A stretch of DNA of 64,000 nucleotides from positions 2,181,174-2,245,173 of the forward strand of contig CP151667.1 in assembly GCA_038400315.1 (NCBI GenBank). The letters run 5' to 3'. Below the pieces are notes generated by a model. That model worked only from the letters and a program-made list of their open reading frames with translations. It had not been told where the DNA came from and made no database searches. Every line of letters starts with the position of its first letter. The first letter of the stretch is position 1. Source of the stretch: Isosphaeraceae bacterium EP7 (GTDB lineage: Bacteria > Planctomycetota > Planctomycetia > Isosphaerales > Isosphaeraceae). The position numbers were made by a program, and so were the translations under genes. This document shows positions 43,197 through 51,982 of the stretch, piece by piece.

Positions 43197-44519
43197 TCAG
43201 TGCGGGATGAATGCAGGATAGCCGGGCAGGGCGAGGTAGTCGGCAATCTGTGAGCAGGTCTGGCCCATGACGCCGATCTGCGCGATGTTGGGCCCGAGCC
43301 GGCCTTTGGCCACGCGGTCGGTGCGGCGGGCCAGGCGGCGGTACGAGGCGTCGACGTCGCGGTAGCGGAAAGCGAGGTCTCCGACGGTCATGCCCGTCGA
43401 GGCATCCCGTTGGAACTTGATGGCCGCAATTCGCAGGCGCTCGGCGTCGCTGAGGAATCCGGCGCGCTCGGGAACTTGCGCCGAATTGGAGCTGAAGACG
43501 CGGAGGAAGTCCGAAACCTGCCCGACAAGTTGGTCGGACAAGGCGTTCACTTCCACCGGTGCGGGCACGGGCCTCAGCACGACGTGATCGATCGGCGGGT
43601 ACGGCCGAATCGGAGGCTGCGGCCTGAACGGGGGGATTGGATTGACGACCACCGGAGGCTGGTAGGTCGGGTCGCTCTGGCGGATCAATTCGGCGGCTTG
43701 GTTCACCGAGCGCCAGGCGCTAAGCACGCCGCGGGTCGGGGGCGTCGAGGAGAGCGAACGGCCCACGCGATCGATCAGGTCGGCGACGGGGCGAAACTGG
43801 GTCGGGGCGAGCTCGGGGGGGAAGCCCGGAGTCGACAGGGCAACCTCATATTGGCCGGCGGCGCGGTCGAGGTCGTCGGCATCGCGCACCAGTCGATTGC
43901 CGCCGGGGGCGGCCATCATCTCGAACCGGGTGGCACGGGCGAGGTCACCGGTCCGCTGGGCCAGGATATCGGCGAGTCGCCTGGCCTCATCCTGACTGCT
44001 AGGGGCCCCCGGGCCGTAGCCGGGTGAGAACCCGAGCGCCTGACGCAGCTCGGTCTGGGCCTGACCGACCCGCGCCATCCCGCGGTCGACGGCCGGCGAC
44101 GAGACGCCCGCGGCGGAGAGGCTCGACTGGAGGTATTGCCAGGTCCCATCGACCCCCGCATACGCCTGGCGGATCTGGTTGGGGTCTTGCTGGCCGCGGA
44201 TGACGTTGCGGAAATCGTCGAGGCTGAGGGCTAGCTCGCGGACGTCGTCGATCAGCGCCGGGCCGTTCGGGGTACGCCCCAGGTCGAGGCCGATCGCGTG
44301 GCCAAGCTGGCGAACCTCCTCGGCCACCCGGTTGGCGATGCCGTTCAGGCCGCCTGACGCGGGGACGGGGGCTGGCATCAGCGAAGGGGCGTAGGACTGG
44401 GCCTGCGCCGGGATCAGGGTTACCTGGGCCGAGGACTCGGGCGAAAGGGCCAGTGCCACGACCGGGGATAGGATCAGGGCCGCGATTCTGGCGGCCTCGC
44501 GGAACGGGTGCCGGTGCAT
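43197..44519 (-). CDS. secreted helical protein of unknown function
   Basis: The 440-aa product has a signal peptide (about 1-31, ending SSAQV) and two helical regions joined by a Pro-rich link (VVNPIPPFRPQPPIRPYPPI, about 305-324). Both halves contain similar phrases about pairs of helices, e.g. NRVAEEVRQLGHAIGLDLGR and LSDQLVGQVSDFLRVFSSNS, suggesting an internally repeated four-helix unit. No catalytic motif is evident. Probably periplasmic. No neighbour on the same strand is within 900 bp downstream; the next gene upstream is divergent. Confidence 0.8.
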   Translation of the reverse strand: MHRHPFREAARIAALILSPVVALALSPESSAQVTLIPAQAQSYAPSLMPAPVPASGGLNGIANRVAEEVRQLGHAIGLDLGRTPNGPALIDDVRELALSLDDFRNVIRGQQDPNQIRQAYAGVDGTWQYLQSSLSAAGVSSPAVDRGMARVGQAQTELRQALGFSPGYGPGAPSSQDEARRLADILAQRTGDLARATRFEMMAAPGGNRLVRDADDLDRAAGQYEVALSTPGFPPELAPTQFRPVADLIDRVGRSLSSTPPTRGVLSAWRSVNQAAELIRQSDPTYQPPVVVNPIPPFRPQPPIRPYPPIDHVVLRPVPAPVEVNALSDQLVGQVSDFLRVFSSNSAQVPERAGFLSDAERLRIAAIKFQRDASTGMTVGDLAFRYRDVDASYRRLARRTDRVAKGRLGPNIAQIGVMGQTCSQIADYLALPGYPAFIPH

Positions 44520-44695
44520 GATGGTTATTTCTCGGTCGCTCGAGGCGCTGCGGTTCGGCCGCAGGAGATTCGGACGCCAGGACTGGATGCGATTCGCATG
44601 CCACCCGGGCCACGCGATGCCTTAAGATTCTAAGTCGCCGGGCAGGAGTTGCGCGGCGCATTTTCCCTTCTCGCCAATTTCCTGGGTCATCATTC

Positions 44696-45070
44696 ATGAG
44701 TACTTCCGATGCCGATCAGGAGACCGGGGCGGGCCCGTCGTCCCGAGCCGTGAGGCCCCTGAGCGCCCGCCCGGTGATCGGCTGGTTGATGCTGACGGTG
44801 GCCATCACGGTCGGCGGCTGGCTCGTCAACGAGATCCGCCGGACGATCGGCCTGGACTCTCCCCGATTCTGGGAGCTGTTGCGCGACGACCGGGTCTTCG
44901 ACCTGGCGATGCTCGACTTCTTCCTCACGGCCGGATGGGCGGCCCTGGTGCTGGTGGAGCGTGCGGGGCGACGCCGATGGCTGATCGTGGCGACCCTCCC
45001 CCTGTTCTGCGTCGTGCCATCGCTCGGGATCGCCCTGTTCCTGCTTCTGGACCGCGAACGAATCGCCTAA
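44696..45070 (+). CDS. small membrane protein, 124 aa
   Basis: Polar N-terminus (1-25), then three predicted helices: about 27-43 (VIGWLMLTVAITVGGWLV), 70-86 (LDFFLTAGWAALVLVERA, partly amphipathic) and 94-116 (LIVATLPLFCVVPSLGIALF). The family is not recognised. It resembles inner-membrane DUF2834-like proteins in layout only. It stands alone, divergent from the secreted helical gene (177 bp apart). Confidence 0.7.
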   Translation: MSTSDADQETGAGPSSRAVRPLSARPVIGWLMLTVAITVGGWLVNEIRRTIGLDSPRFWELLRDDRVFDLAMLDFFLTAGWAALVLVERAGRRRWLIVATLPLFCVVPSLGIALFLLLDRERIA

Positions 45071-45435
45071 TGCCAGATATCATGGATTTGTCACGTGCAA
45101 TGATTTTATCGATGCGATCCGGGAATTTCTCGAAATAGTGCCGACACCCGGGTATAACGTGCAAGTCGCGCACTAGATTTCTCCGGTGCCCGACGGATGT
45201 TCGACTCCTTTCGGCCTGACGAAGCCCGGGCCATCAAGGCCAAAAAAGTCGAAATATCTCCATCTACTGGGCCAACCCGCGTACCGGTCCCTCGTGCGAC
45301 GAGGTCCGTCGGGCATGCGGCTGCGCGGCCCGGGAGATCGTCCGCACCGAGATGAGACACCCGCACGGACCGGGGGGTGGGATAGCACCAGCAAGGAAGC
45401 TCGCACGTCGCGACGCCCTTTCGGAGCACCCACCG
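45071..45435. promoter_or_regulatory. AT-richer region and long leader of the 1306-aa gene
   Basis: The first 90 bases are AT-rich by local standards. TCGAAA (45130-45135) and TATAAC (45153-45158) with 17-bp spacing are a possible promoter. That leaves a leader of about 270 bases before the ATG, with several Gly/Cys-rich inverted segments (GACGAGGTCCG near 45297 with CGGACC near 45373). No known riboswitch was recognised, but the length suggests regulation at RNA level. Confidence 0.4.
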
Positions 45436-48400
45436 ATGCGAAATGGACGACGCAGGTCCGTCAGGCCAACCATCACACCGCTCGAATCTCGCCTACTCAT
45501 GGCCTCATCGCCCGTGGGAACGTGGATCGGCCAGGATGGGCAGGACTTCACCGGCCCCTGGAACAACCTCGCCCCCGACGGCGTGCAGGACATGCACGTC
45601 AGGCTCACGGGGCTGGCGGGAGACCGTGCGCTGGGCAAGGTCCTCATCCGCGGCTATGGCAGCGGCCAGTGGGCGTACAACGCTCCGGGCGTTGCGTCAC
45701 CCGCGGATGGGTGGGGCGTCGCCGTGGTGCGAGACGCGGGAGCGACGACCGCGGACCTCTTCTTCGAGCCCTACCAGGTTGAGACGGGCCGCCCGTTCCA
45801 GTTCGACATCACCTATGGGGACGGGGCGACCGAGGTCATCTGGGTCGCCGGCGGGGCGGCCGATCCCAACCTGCGGATGCCCACGACGAAGATGGCCGTC
45901 GCCTGGTCGGGGCAGGACGGCAAGGACCTGGTCAGCCCCGGGCCCGGCGTGGGCCCTGACGGACTCGTGGATGTCCATCTGGTCCTCTCGAACCTCTCGC
46001 CCGGCGACTCCATCAGTGCGGCCACGCTGAGTTCCTCGGGCGGCACGACCTGGCGATACGGCACGAATCGCACGCTGGCGAACAATGCCGAGCTGATCCG
46101 TCGGGCGGGCGACCCGACGAAGGCCGACCTCTATTTCTCGGCCATCGGCACGCTCGCCGGGCAATCGGTCCAGGTCCAGATCGAGTACGCCAACGGCAAG
46201 ACGGACACGAGCACGCTCTCGGCGAGCGTGGTCAACCCGACCCTGGCCGTCGTGGCCGCCGCGCCACCGACGGTCGGCTTCGGGACGGTCTCCGCCACCT
46301 GGACAGGCCAGGACGGTGCCGACCTGACCGGACTCGGGGCAGTGGGCTTCACGGTCAACGGACTGCCCGCCGGGCGGGCGGTTGTGTCAGCCACACTGAG
46401 CAGCTCGGTCGGCCTGAGCTGGACTTACAAGGCCGCGGGGCAAAACCCTTACGCGGACCCCAATGCTGGGACGCTGGCTTTCCGCCGCACGACCGCGAGC
46501 TCACCAACGGCAACGCTCTCATTCGTCGCCGTACGCAACGAAGCTGGGTCGTCCCTGACCCTGCGTCTGACCCTCGATGACGGCACAATGACGGTCGCCA
46601 CCCTGGCGGGCGGAGCGGTGGACCTGTCGAAGCTGGCGCCCAAGCCCGCCGCCTCGAGCGTCGTGGCCAGGCCCGGCGACGACCTGAACGACCTGGCCAA
46701 TCGATTCGGCATCGTCCAGCTGACGGCGGGCACCTACACGTTGACGAGCCCGCTGGTCTTGAAGAGTGCGGTGACGATCAAAGGGGCCCCGGGAACCGTG
46801 CTCAGGTTCACGCAGCAGGCCGGCGACGCGCCCTGGACGGCGGCGATCAAGGTCCACGCGGGCAACACGACCCTCGATGGCTTCTCCGTCCGCTTTGGCG
46901 GGCCGGTGAGGTGGAATAACGGCGTCAGCTACGGGCCCGCGATCGTCGGGACGACCGACAATCTGGACGGCTTCCAGGGCAACGCCAAGGTGAACCTGGC
47001 CTTCACGAACCTGGACGTCGAGAGCTCCCCGGTGCTCAGCGGATGGGAAGAAGCCCCGCGGCTGTTCCGGCTGGTCTCGGCGCAGGGGGGCCGGCTGGTG
47101 GGCAACACCCTGAAGGGAGGGCCGACCGAGTTCTACCGAGGCCCCTGGACGATCACGGGGAACACCTATCTAGGGACCGTGGACAATACGTACTGCTACA
47201 CCGCGTTCGCCGGCCACCTCACCTATGACCTGGTCCTCAGCGGCAACACGCTGAAGCCTTCCGCCGGGACGGGCAAGGCGTACAGGGCCGTCGTGATGAC
47301 GGGCAGCGGCGTGGGAGATAAGGTTCAGGACAACACGATCGTGGGCATCGGGCCGATGGATTCCGACAGCCATCCCAACCCCAATGCGCCCGAGATCATC
47401 CTGACGGAGTCTTATGGGATTCGCTTCGAAGGCACGTTGCAGGCGGTCTCGGCCGACAGGCGGGTGGTGCAGATCCCGACCCCGCAGGGGGGAGGCGGCC
47501 AGGCGGGCGACGTCCTGGCCATCCTCGACGGACCGGCGGCCGGCCAGTACCGGCGGATCTTGCAGGCTATCAGCGCGACGACGTACCTGCTGGACTCTCC
47601 CCTGCCGGCGGGCAGCTCGGCCATCTCGATCGTCCCCGGATTTGTCGGCGAGTCCTTCAGCGGTAACCTGATTGACGCCCGTGGGAGCAGCTCGGCGATC
47701 GGCCTGGTGCTGGTGGGCAATCACTTCGGCACGGTCGTGGCGGAGAATCGTCTTCTGGGGGGGAGCGGGGGGATGAAGCTGACCGCGGCCCCCTCGGAAA
47801 GCCCCGTGATGTGGGGCTGGTCGCACGTCCCGTTCCTTGGGGCTTCGATCACGGGCAACACGGTGGAAGACTCGCCCGGGGGAATCTGGGTCGGCGTGGA
47901 GCACAGCGCGTATATCAAGAGTAACGGTGGCCGCGTCTATCTCACGGCGACCATCGCCGACAACGTCGTCGTGTGGTCGCCCTCGTTCCTAGCAGCCCGC
48001 CTAGCCGCGGGGGGCGCCGCGATCCCCTCGCTGCGGCTTGGTGACGTGCTGGCGACCGAACCAGGCGAGGGGCTGTACTCAATCTTCAACAACCGATTGA
48101 ACGTGCCGCCGGGCACGAATCCGGGGCTTGCCTTCTGGGTCGACTCGGGGACCGTCAACGGACTGGCTTACATCGACGCCAGGCTGTCGATGGCCGCCGC
48201 CGTCCCCCTCGCCCCAACCGGCCTGGCGTTAGTCTCAGATACCGGGTCGGACGCCCATGACCGCCTGACGAAGGACGGCCGGGTGACGTTCAAGGCCGAC
48301 GCTTCGGCCTCGCGTTATCAAGCTAAGGTGGGCAACGGGGCCTGGGTGGCCGTGGCCTCTCCGGCGGGATTCCTGCCGGCGGGCCTCACGCAGGGGTCGG

Positions 48401-49356
48401 TGACGGTCTGGGTCCGTGGGGTCGACGCGCTCGGCAATGCGGGGCCGGCCGCCTCACTCCAGTTCACCTACGACACCGTCGTGCCGAAGGCGTATTCACT
48501 CCAACTTCCTGCCGCGCTCGACACCGGGCGTTCGTCGACCGACGGGATTACGAATGTGCAGACCCCGGCGTTCGTGGCAACAGGGGCCCCGACGGACACG
48601 ACCTACTTGCTGCGCAACGGCGTAGTGGTGTCCAGGAGGGTCGGGCCGGGCTCGATCGGCGAAGTGACTCCAGTCGCCGACGGCGTCTACCAGTACGGGT
48701 TCCGGATCGTCGACGCCGCGGGCAACTCGATCGACGGGCCGACGATCAAGGTCACCGTGAAGACGGCCACGCCGCCGATCGTCCCTAGCCTCACGTCCAT
48801 GTTCGGCTTCGTGCTGATCCAGTGGGCGAGGGCCGACGACTGGTACGAATACCGCGTGGGTACTTCGGGGCCATACATCCCGCTCGGCAGGGTGGGATCC
48901 TTCATCCCCACCGGACTGTCGGTGGGGAATAACACGCTCCAGGTCCGGGCCGTCGACGCGGCGGGCAATGTCGGGCCGCCGAAATCGCTCACCCTGACGA
49001 TCAACCCACCCCGCGTGAAAACGAACGCCTCGGCGACGATTCAGACGAGTCCCGCGGTCGCGACAAGCGCGTCGCCGACGCAGGCGAGCCCCGCGCCCAC
49101 GACGGCGAATCCAATCGCAACGGCGTTGCACGCGGCGTCCATCGAAGGCGTGGGGGCTTCCAGCAAGACGACCGCGACCGGATCGACCAGGAGCGTCCCC
49201 TCGGCCGCGTTGATCCTTACGCGCTCATGGTCGCGGCCGCTGACGTCGCTCGGGTCGAAGGGGGTCGTGCAGACCCGGCCGCTCACACCCGTCGGTAGGG
49301 CGGGACTTAACCTGCTTGTCGGCCGAGACCTCGGCTCGAAGTCGTTCCGGGACTGA
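45436..49356 (+). CDS. giant secreted protein: LESRLL motif, three GQDG repeats, beta-helix, Ig-like domains
   Basis: The 1306-aa protein starts with a basic lead and the LESRLLMA motif (16-23), a variant of the LEPR-XLL sequence found at the N-terminus of large planctomycete surface proteins. Three repeats of about 128 residues start at W-x-GQDG-x-D-[LF] (Trp30, Trp157, Trp289). Residues about 415-915 read as a right-handed parallel beta-helix of pectate-lyase type (GIVQLTAGTYTLTSPLVLKS, NTTLDGFSVRFGG and many G-N-x-L/I turns). Ig-like domains follow (VDALGNAGPA, VDAAGNVGPP) to about 1192, then a Thr/Ala/Pro/Ser-rich tail. It probably sits at the surface and binds polysaccharide. Confidence 0.85.
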   Translation: MRNGRRRSVRPTITPLESRLLMASSPVGTWIGQDGQDFTGPWNNLAPDGVQDMHVRLTGLAGDRALGKVLIRGYGSGQWAYNAPGVASPADGWGVAVVRDAGATTADLFFEPYQVETGRPFQFDITYGDGATEVIWVAGGAADPNLRMPTTKMAVAWSGQDGKDLVSPGPGVGPDGLVDVHLVLSNLSPGDSISAATLSSSGGTTWRYGTNRTLANNAELIRRAGDPTKADLYFSAIGTLAGQSVQVQIEYANGKTDTSTLSASVVNPTLAVVAAAPPTVGFGTVSATWTGQDGADLTGLGAVGFTVNGLPAGRAVVSATLSSSVGLSWTYKAAGQNPYADPNAGTLAFRRTTASSPTATLSFVAVRNEAGSSLTLRLTLDDGTMTVATLAGGAVDLSKLAPKPAASSVVARPGDDLNDLANRFGIVQLTAGTYTLTSPLVLKSAVTIKGAPGTVLRFTQQAGDAPWTAAIKVHAGNTTLDGFSVRFGGPVRWNNGVSYGPAIVGTTDNLDGFQGNAKVNLAFTNLDVESSPVLSGWEEAPRLFRLVSAQGGRLVGNTLKGGPTEFYRGPWTITGNTYLGTVDNTYCYTAFAGHLTYDLVLSGNTLKPSAGTGKAYRAVVMTGSGVGDKVQDNTIVGIGPMDSDSHPNPNAPEIILTESYGIRFEGTLQAVSADRRVVQIPTPQGGGGQAGDVLAILDGPAAGQYRRILQAISATTYLLDSPLPAGSSAISIVPGFVGESFSGNLIDARGSSSAIGLVLVGNHFGTVVAENRLLGGSGGMKLTAAPSESPVMWGWSHVPFLGASITGNTVEDSPGGIWVGVEHSAYIKSNGGRVYLTATIADNVVVWSPSFLAARLAAGGAAIPSLRLGDVLATEPGEGLYSIFNNRLNVPPGTNPGLAFWVDSGTVNGLAYIDARLSMAAAVPLAPTGLALVSDTGSDAHDRLTKDGRVTFKADASASRYQAKVGNGAWVAVASPAGFLPAGLTQGSVTVWVRGVDALGNAGPAASLQFTYDTVVPKAYSLQLPAALDTGRSSTDGITNVQTPAFVATGAPTDTTYLLRNGVVVSRRVGPGSIGEVTPVADGVYQYGFRIVDAAGNSIDGPTIKVTVKTATPPIVPSLTSMFGFVLIQWARADDWYEYRVGTSGPYIPLGRVGSFIPTGLSVGNNTLQVRAVDAAGNVGPPKSLTLTINPPRVKTNASATIQTSPAVATSASPTQASPAPTTANPIATALHAASIEGVGASSKTTATGSTRSVPSAALILTRSWSRPLTSLGSKGVVQTRPLTPVGRAGLNLLVGRDLGSKSFRD

Positions 49357-49585
49357 GGGGACGATCCCGTCACTCGTGCCTCGGGCGACCGTTCTCGATG
49401 AGGATCCTGGGGCGATTGGCGTCTACGAGACTGTCCGGGTCGGAGCGGAATCGGGCCCGGCGGACGAGGCGTTCCCTTCGACGTCGGGCCGAGGTTGGGC
49501 GGCGGGATGAGGCCGGAATGGAGCGGTCGACGGCCGCCTACAATCTCAGGGGCCCGAAAACGCGAAGCGCCGGGAGAAGCCGATC

Positions 49586-50488
49586 ATGCGTAGCCCGAGG
49601 CTGGGCCTTTGCTGCCTGTTCGTCGACGAGCCGATCAAGTTCCGCACCACAACCGCCACGTCGCTCCTGAAGCTGGCGCCCGAGGCGCGTGCGGTCAAAC
49701 TATCGGCCCTCTGCCTGGAGAACGCACAGGCCCTGATGGCGGCCCTGCAATACTGCGACAGGACCGGGATCGGCTGTTTCCGAGTCAACAGCCAGATCCT
49801 GCCGGTGAAGACCCACCCACAGACCGGCTACCGCGTGGACGACCTGCCCGAAGCGGCCGCGATTGTCGAGGCGTTCCGAGCCTGCGGCTCATTCGCCCGT
49901 GCTCGCGACATCCGGACCGTCTTCCACCCCGACCAGTTCGTCGTGATCAACTCGAACCGGCCCGACGTCGTCGAGAAGTCGATCGATGAGCTGGACTATC
50001 AGGCGGAAGTGGCCGAGTGGATCAACGCGGATGTCCTGAACGTCCACATCGGCGGCGTTTACGGCGACAAGGCCTCGGCGGTGGAGACGTTCTGCCGTCG
50101 ACTCGAACTTCTGCCCGACCGAGCCAGGCGTCGCTTGACCGTGGAGAACGACGATAAGAGCTTCGCCCCGGCCGACATGATCGCGGCCTGCCGGACGAAT
50201 GGCGTTCCGCTGGTCTACGACGTCCACCATCACCGCTGCCTGGCCGATGGGCTGAGCGTCGAGGAGGCCACCGAGGCGGCCCTGACGACCTGGGATCGCG
50301 AGCCCCTCTTCCACATCTCCAGCCCGATCGACGGTTGGGATGGGCCGAAGCCCCTGCGACACCACGACGAGATCGACCCTCGCGATTTCCCCGACTGCTG
50401 GCGAGGGCGGGAAATCACCGTCGAGGTGGAGGCCAAGGCCAAGGAACGTGCCGTGCGGAACCTGGCCGCTGCCCTGGCCCTGGCCTGA
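49586..50488 (+). CDS. uvsE: UV damage endonuclease
   Basis: The 300-aa protein matches UVDE/UvsE: LGLCCLFVDEPIKFRTTTAT at the start, then FHPDQFVVINSNRPDVVEKS and VLNVHIGGVYGDKASAVETF, LTVENDDKSFAPADMI and VYDVHHHRCLADGL in the order of the TIM-barrel metal ligands (His, Glu, Asp-His). UVDE nicks DNA 5' to cyclobutane dimers and (6-4) products and gives a photolyase-independent route for UV repair. The start is ATG 49586 behind GGGAGAAG. It is a single gene; its 3' end is 9 bp from the convergent next gene. Confidence 0.95.
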   Translation: MRSPRLGLCCLFVDEPIKFRTTTATSLLKLAPEARAVKLSALCLENAQALMAALQYCDRTGIGCFRVNSQILPVKTHPQTGYRVDDLPEAAAIVEAFRACGSFARARDIRTVFHPDQFVVINSNRPDVVEKSIDELDYQAEVAEWINADVLNVHIGGVYGDKASAVETFCRRLELLPDRARRRLTVENDDKSFAPADMIAACRTNGVPLVYDVHHHRCLADGLSVEEATEAALTTWDREPLFHISSPIDGWDGPKPLRHHDEIDPRDFPDCWRGREITVEVEAKAKERAVRNLAAALALA

Positions 50489-50497
50489 TCCCCCCGG

Positions 50498-51199
50498 TCA
50501 GCGGACCCCGGCGACCTCGGCGGTGTATTCCAGCAGCCAGATCATCTCGGCCCGCTGGAGCCTGCGACCGACGGAAAGGGTCGGGGAACCGGGCCTGGCC
50601 TGGTCGCACCAGTTGATGAAGCCGAGCGGATCCCACTCGCCCCCTTTGACCAGGCGGTCGACGGGCGCGGGATTGGGCTCATCCGTCGGCCAGGTCGCGA
50701 TGGTGCGTTCCATGGCGCCGAAGACGGGGTGGCGGCCAATCCTGCGGAACCAGTAAGTGGCGTTGCCGGCGTCGGGCTCGCGGCGGTGGGCGATGGCGTG
50801 CCAGTAGCCGGCCACCTTGTCCTCGCCGAGGTCGTCTGCTTCCTGAGCGGCCTCGTGACTGGCGCTCCACTCCTCGAAGATCTGGAGCAAGCCGGCGGAC
50901 AGGGCGAGCCGGGCCGGCCTCGCGGCGTTGGGAAGCCAGGCCGCCAGCGCGGGCTCGGACAGGGCCTTGGCGATCGCGGGACGCCTGGGTTCGCCCTTGA
51001 TCAGCGGGAGACCCAGCGACTTCTCGCCCCCCAGCGCCTCGAAGGCGAGGGCGGCGATGACGTCGAGGACCGGCAGGCCGAGCGTGGAGGGGGTCTCGCC
51101 CGCCTCGATCCGTTCAAGCACGTCGCGCGTCGGCCGATTGGTCTCGCCCACGGTGGGCCCCGTGTCGCCGAACGTCAGTCGATCAAAGAGCCCTACCAT
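50498..51199 (-). CDS. hypothetical protein, 233 aa
   Basis: From ATG 51199 the product starts MVGLFDRLTFGDTGPTVGET; the frame is open to 51298, but those residues have poor coding bias. The middle is Leu/Ala-rich and helical (AIAKALSEPALAAWLPNAAR, LALSAGLLQIFEEWSASHEA), and the C-terminal part contains WHAIAHRREPDAGNATYWFR and FGAMERTIATWPTDEPNPAP. The family is not recognised; it looks cytosolic. It converges on uvsE and is divergent from the ATC-hydrolase-like gene. Confidence 0.8.
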   Translation of the reverse strand: MVGLFDRLTFGDTGPTVGETNRPTRDVLERIEAGETPSTLGLPVLDVIAALAFEALGGEKSLGLPLIKGEPRRPAIAKALSEPALAAWLPNAARPARLALSAGLLQIFEEWSASHEAAQEADDLGEDKVAGYWHAIAHRREPDAGNATYWFRRIGRHPVFGAMERTIATWPTDEPNPAPVDRLVKGGEWDPLGFINWCDQARPGSPTLSVGRRLQRAEMIWLLEYTAEVAGVR

Positions 51200-51376
51200 C
51201 GCGCCATCGCCTCCTGCTGCCCGCTCAATTGCCGCCCCGGCGCACATCCGGGCGCGACGAGGCCCCGCCACGATACGGAGTCCCGGCCGTCCATTCAACC
51301 GGCACGGACGGTCGAAGCCCGAGTAAGATGGGTGTGGACGTCCGCGAACGAGGCTACCAAGGGGGGAGGTCCGGCG

Positions 51377-51862
51377 ATGGCCGACGAGGCACTGACCCTA
51401 CTGAAACAGCGCGAGATCGAAGCAAAGATCGTGGCTCCCCTGATCCAGGCGGTCCGCGAGGAGATCGGCGAGGAGCGGGCCTTGGCCCTGCTAGGCCGGG
51501 TGATCGAGCGGCTGGCCCTCGACGCCGGTGCCGACCTGGCCAGGCAGTTCGGCCAGACCAGTCTGGAAGCATTCTCCGCCTGCCTGGGCCGGTGGAGCCA
51601 GGGCGGGGCCCTGGAAATCCGGATGATCGAGCAATCGCCAGATCGGCTCGACTTCGACGTCACACGCTGCCGCTATGCCGAGATGTACAAGGCCCTCGGG
51701 CTCGAAAAATTGGGGCCAAGTCTCAGTTGCGTCAGGGATTACACACTTGCCGAAGGATTCAATCCGGACATCAGGCTGACCCGGACCCAGACCATCATGG
51801 AGGGGGCCGACCACTGTGATTTCCGGTTCAGGGCAAATTCTGGTGAACCCCCCTCAAGTTGA
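51377..51862 (+). CDS. L-2-amino-thiazoline-4-carboxylic acid hydrolase-like protein
   Basis: The 161-aa protein begins MADEALTLLKQREIEAKIVA and carries the family's helical N-terminal half and beta-rich C-terminal half. The end pattern CRYAEMYKALGLEKLGPSLS, then RTQTIMEGADHCDFRFRA (His-Cys-Asp-Phe) is typical of the ATC-hydrolase family. The founding member hydrolyses a thiazoline to S-carbamoyl-cysteine in cysteine production from DL-ATC; most homologues have unknown physiological substrates. It precedes the MotA/TolQ-like gene by 120 bp on the same strand, with no functional link apparent. Confidence 0.8.
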   Translation: MADEALTLLKQREIEAKIVAPLIQAVREEIGEERALALLGRVIERLALDAGADLARQFGQTSLEAFSACLGRWSQGGALEIRMIEQSPDRLDFDVTRCRYAEMYKALGLEKLGPSLSCVRDYTLAEGFNPDIRLTRTQTIMEGADHCDFRFRANSGEPPSS

Positions 51863-51982
51863 GCCGGAGCGCCGGCCGATGCCGTTCAGGTGGCGTGTCG
51901 TGCCGGGTGGAACCCGCACGCCCGCGACGGCCGAGGCGCATTGGATTGGCCCGGCCCTTGAGTTCGTCAGGAGGATGGGCCC

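Noticed and set aside
45071-45435. Cyclic-di-GMP riboswitch in the leader of the 1306-aa gene
   Set aside because: Some GC-rich pairing is present but the conserved GEMM core and tetraloop-receptor elements are not visible.
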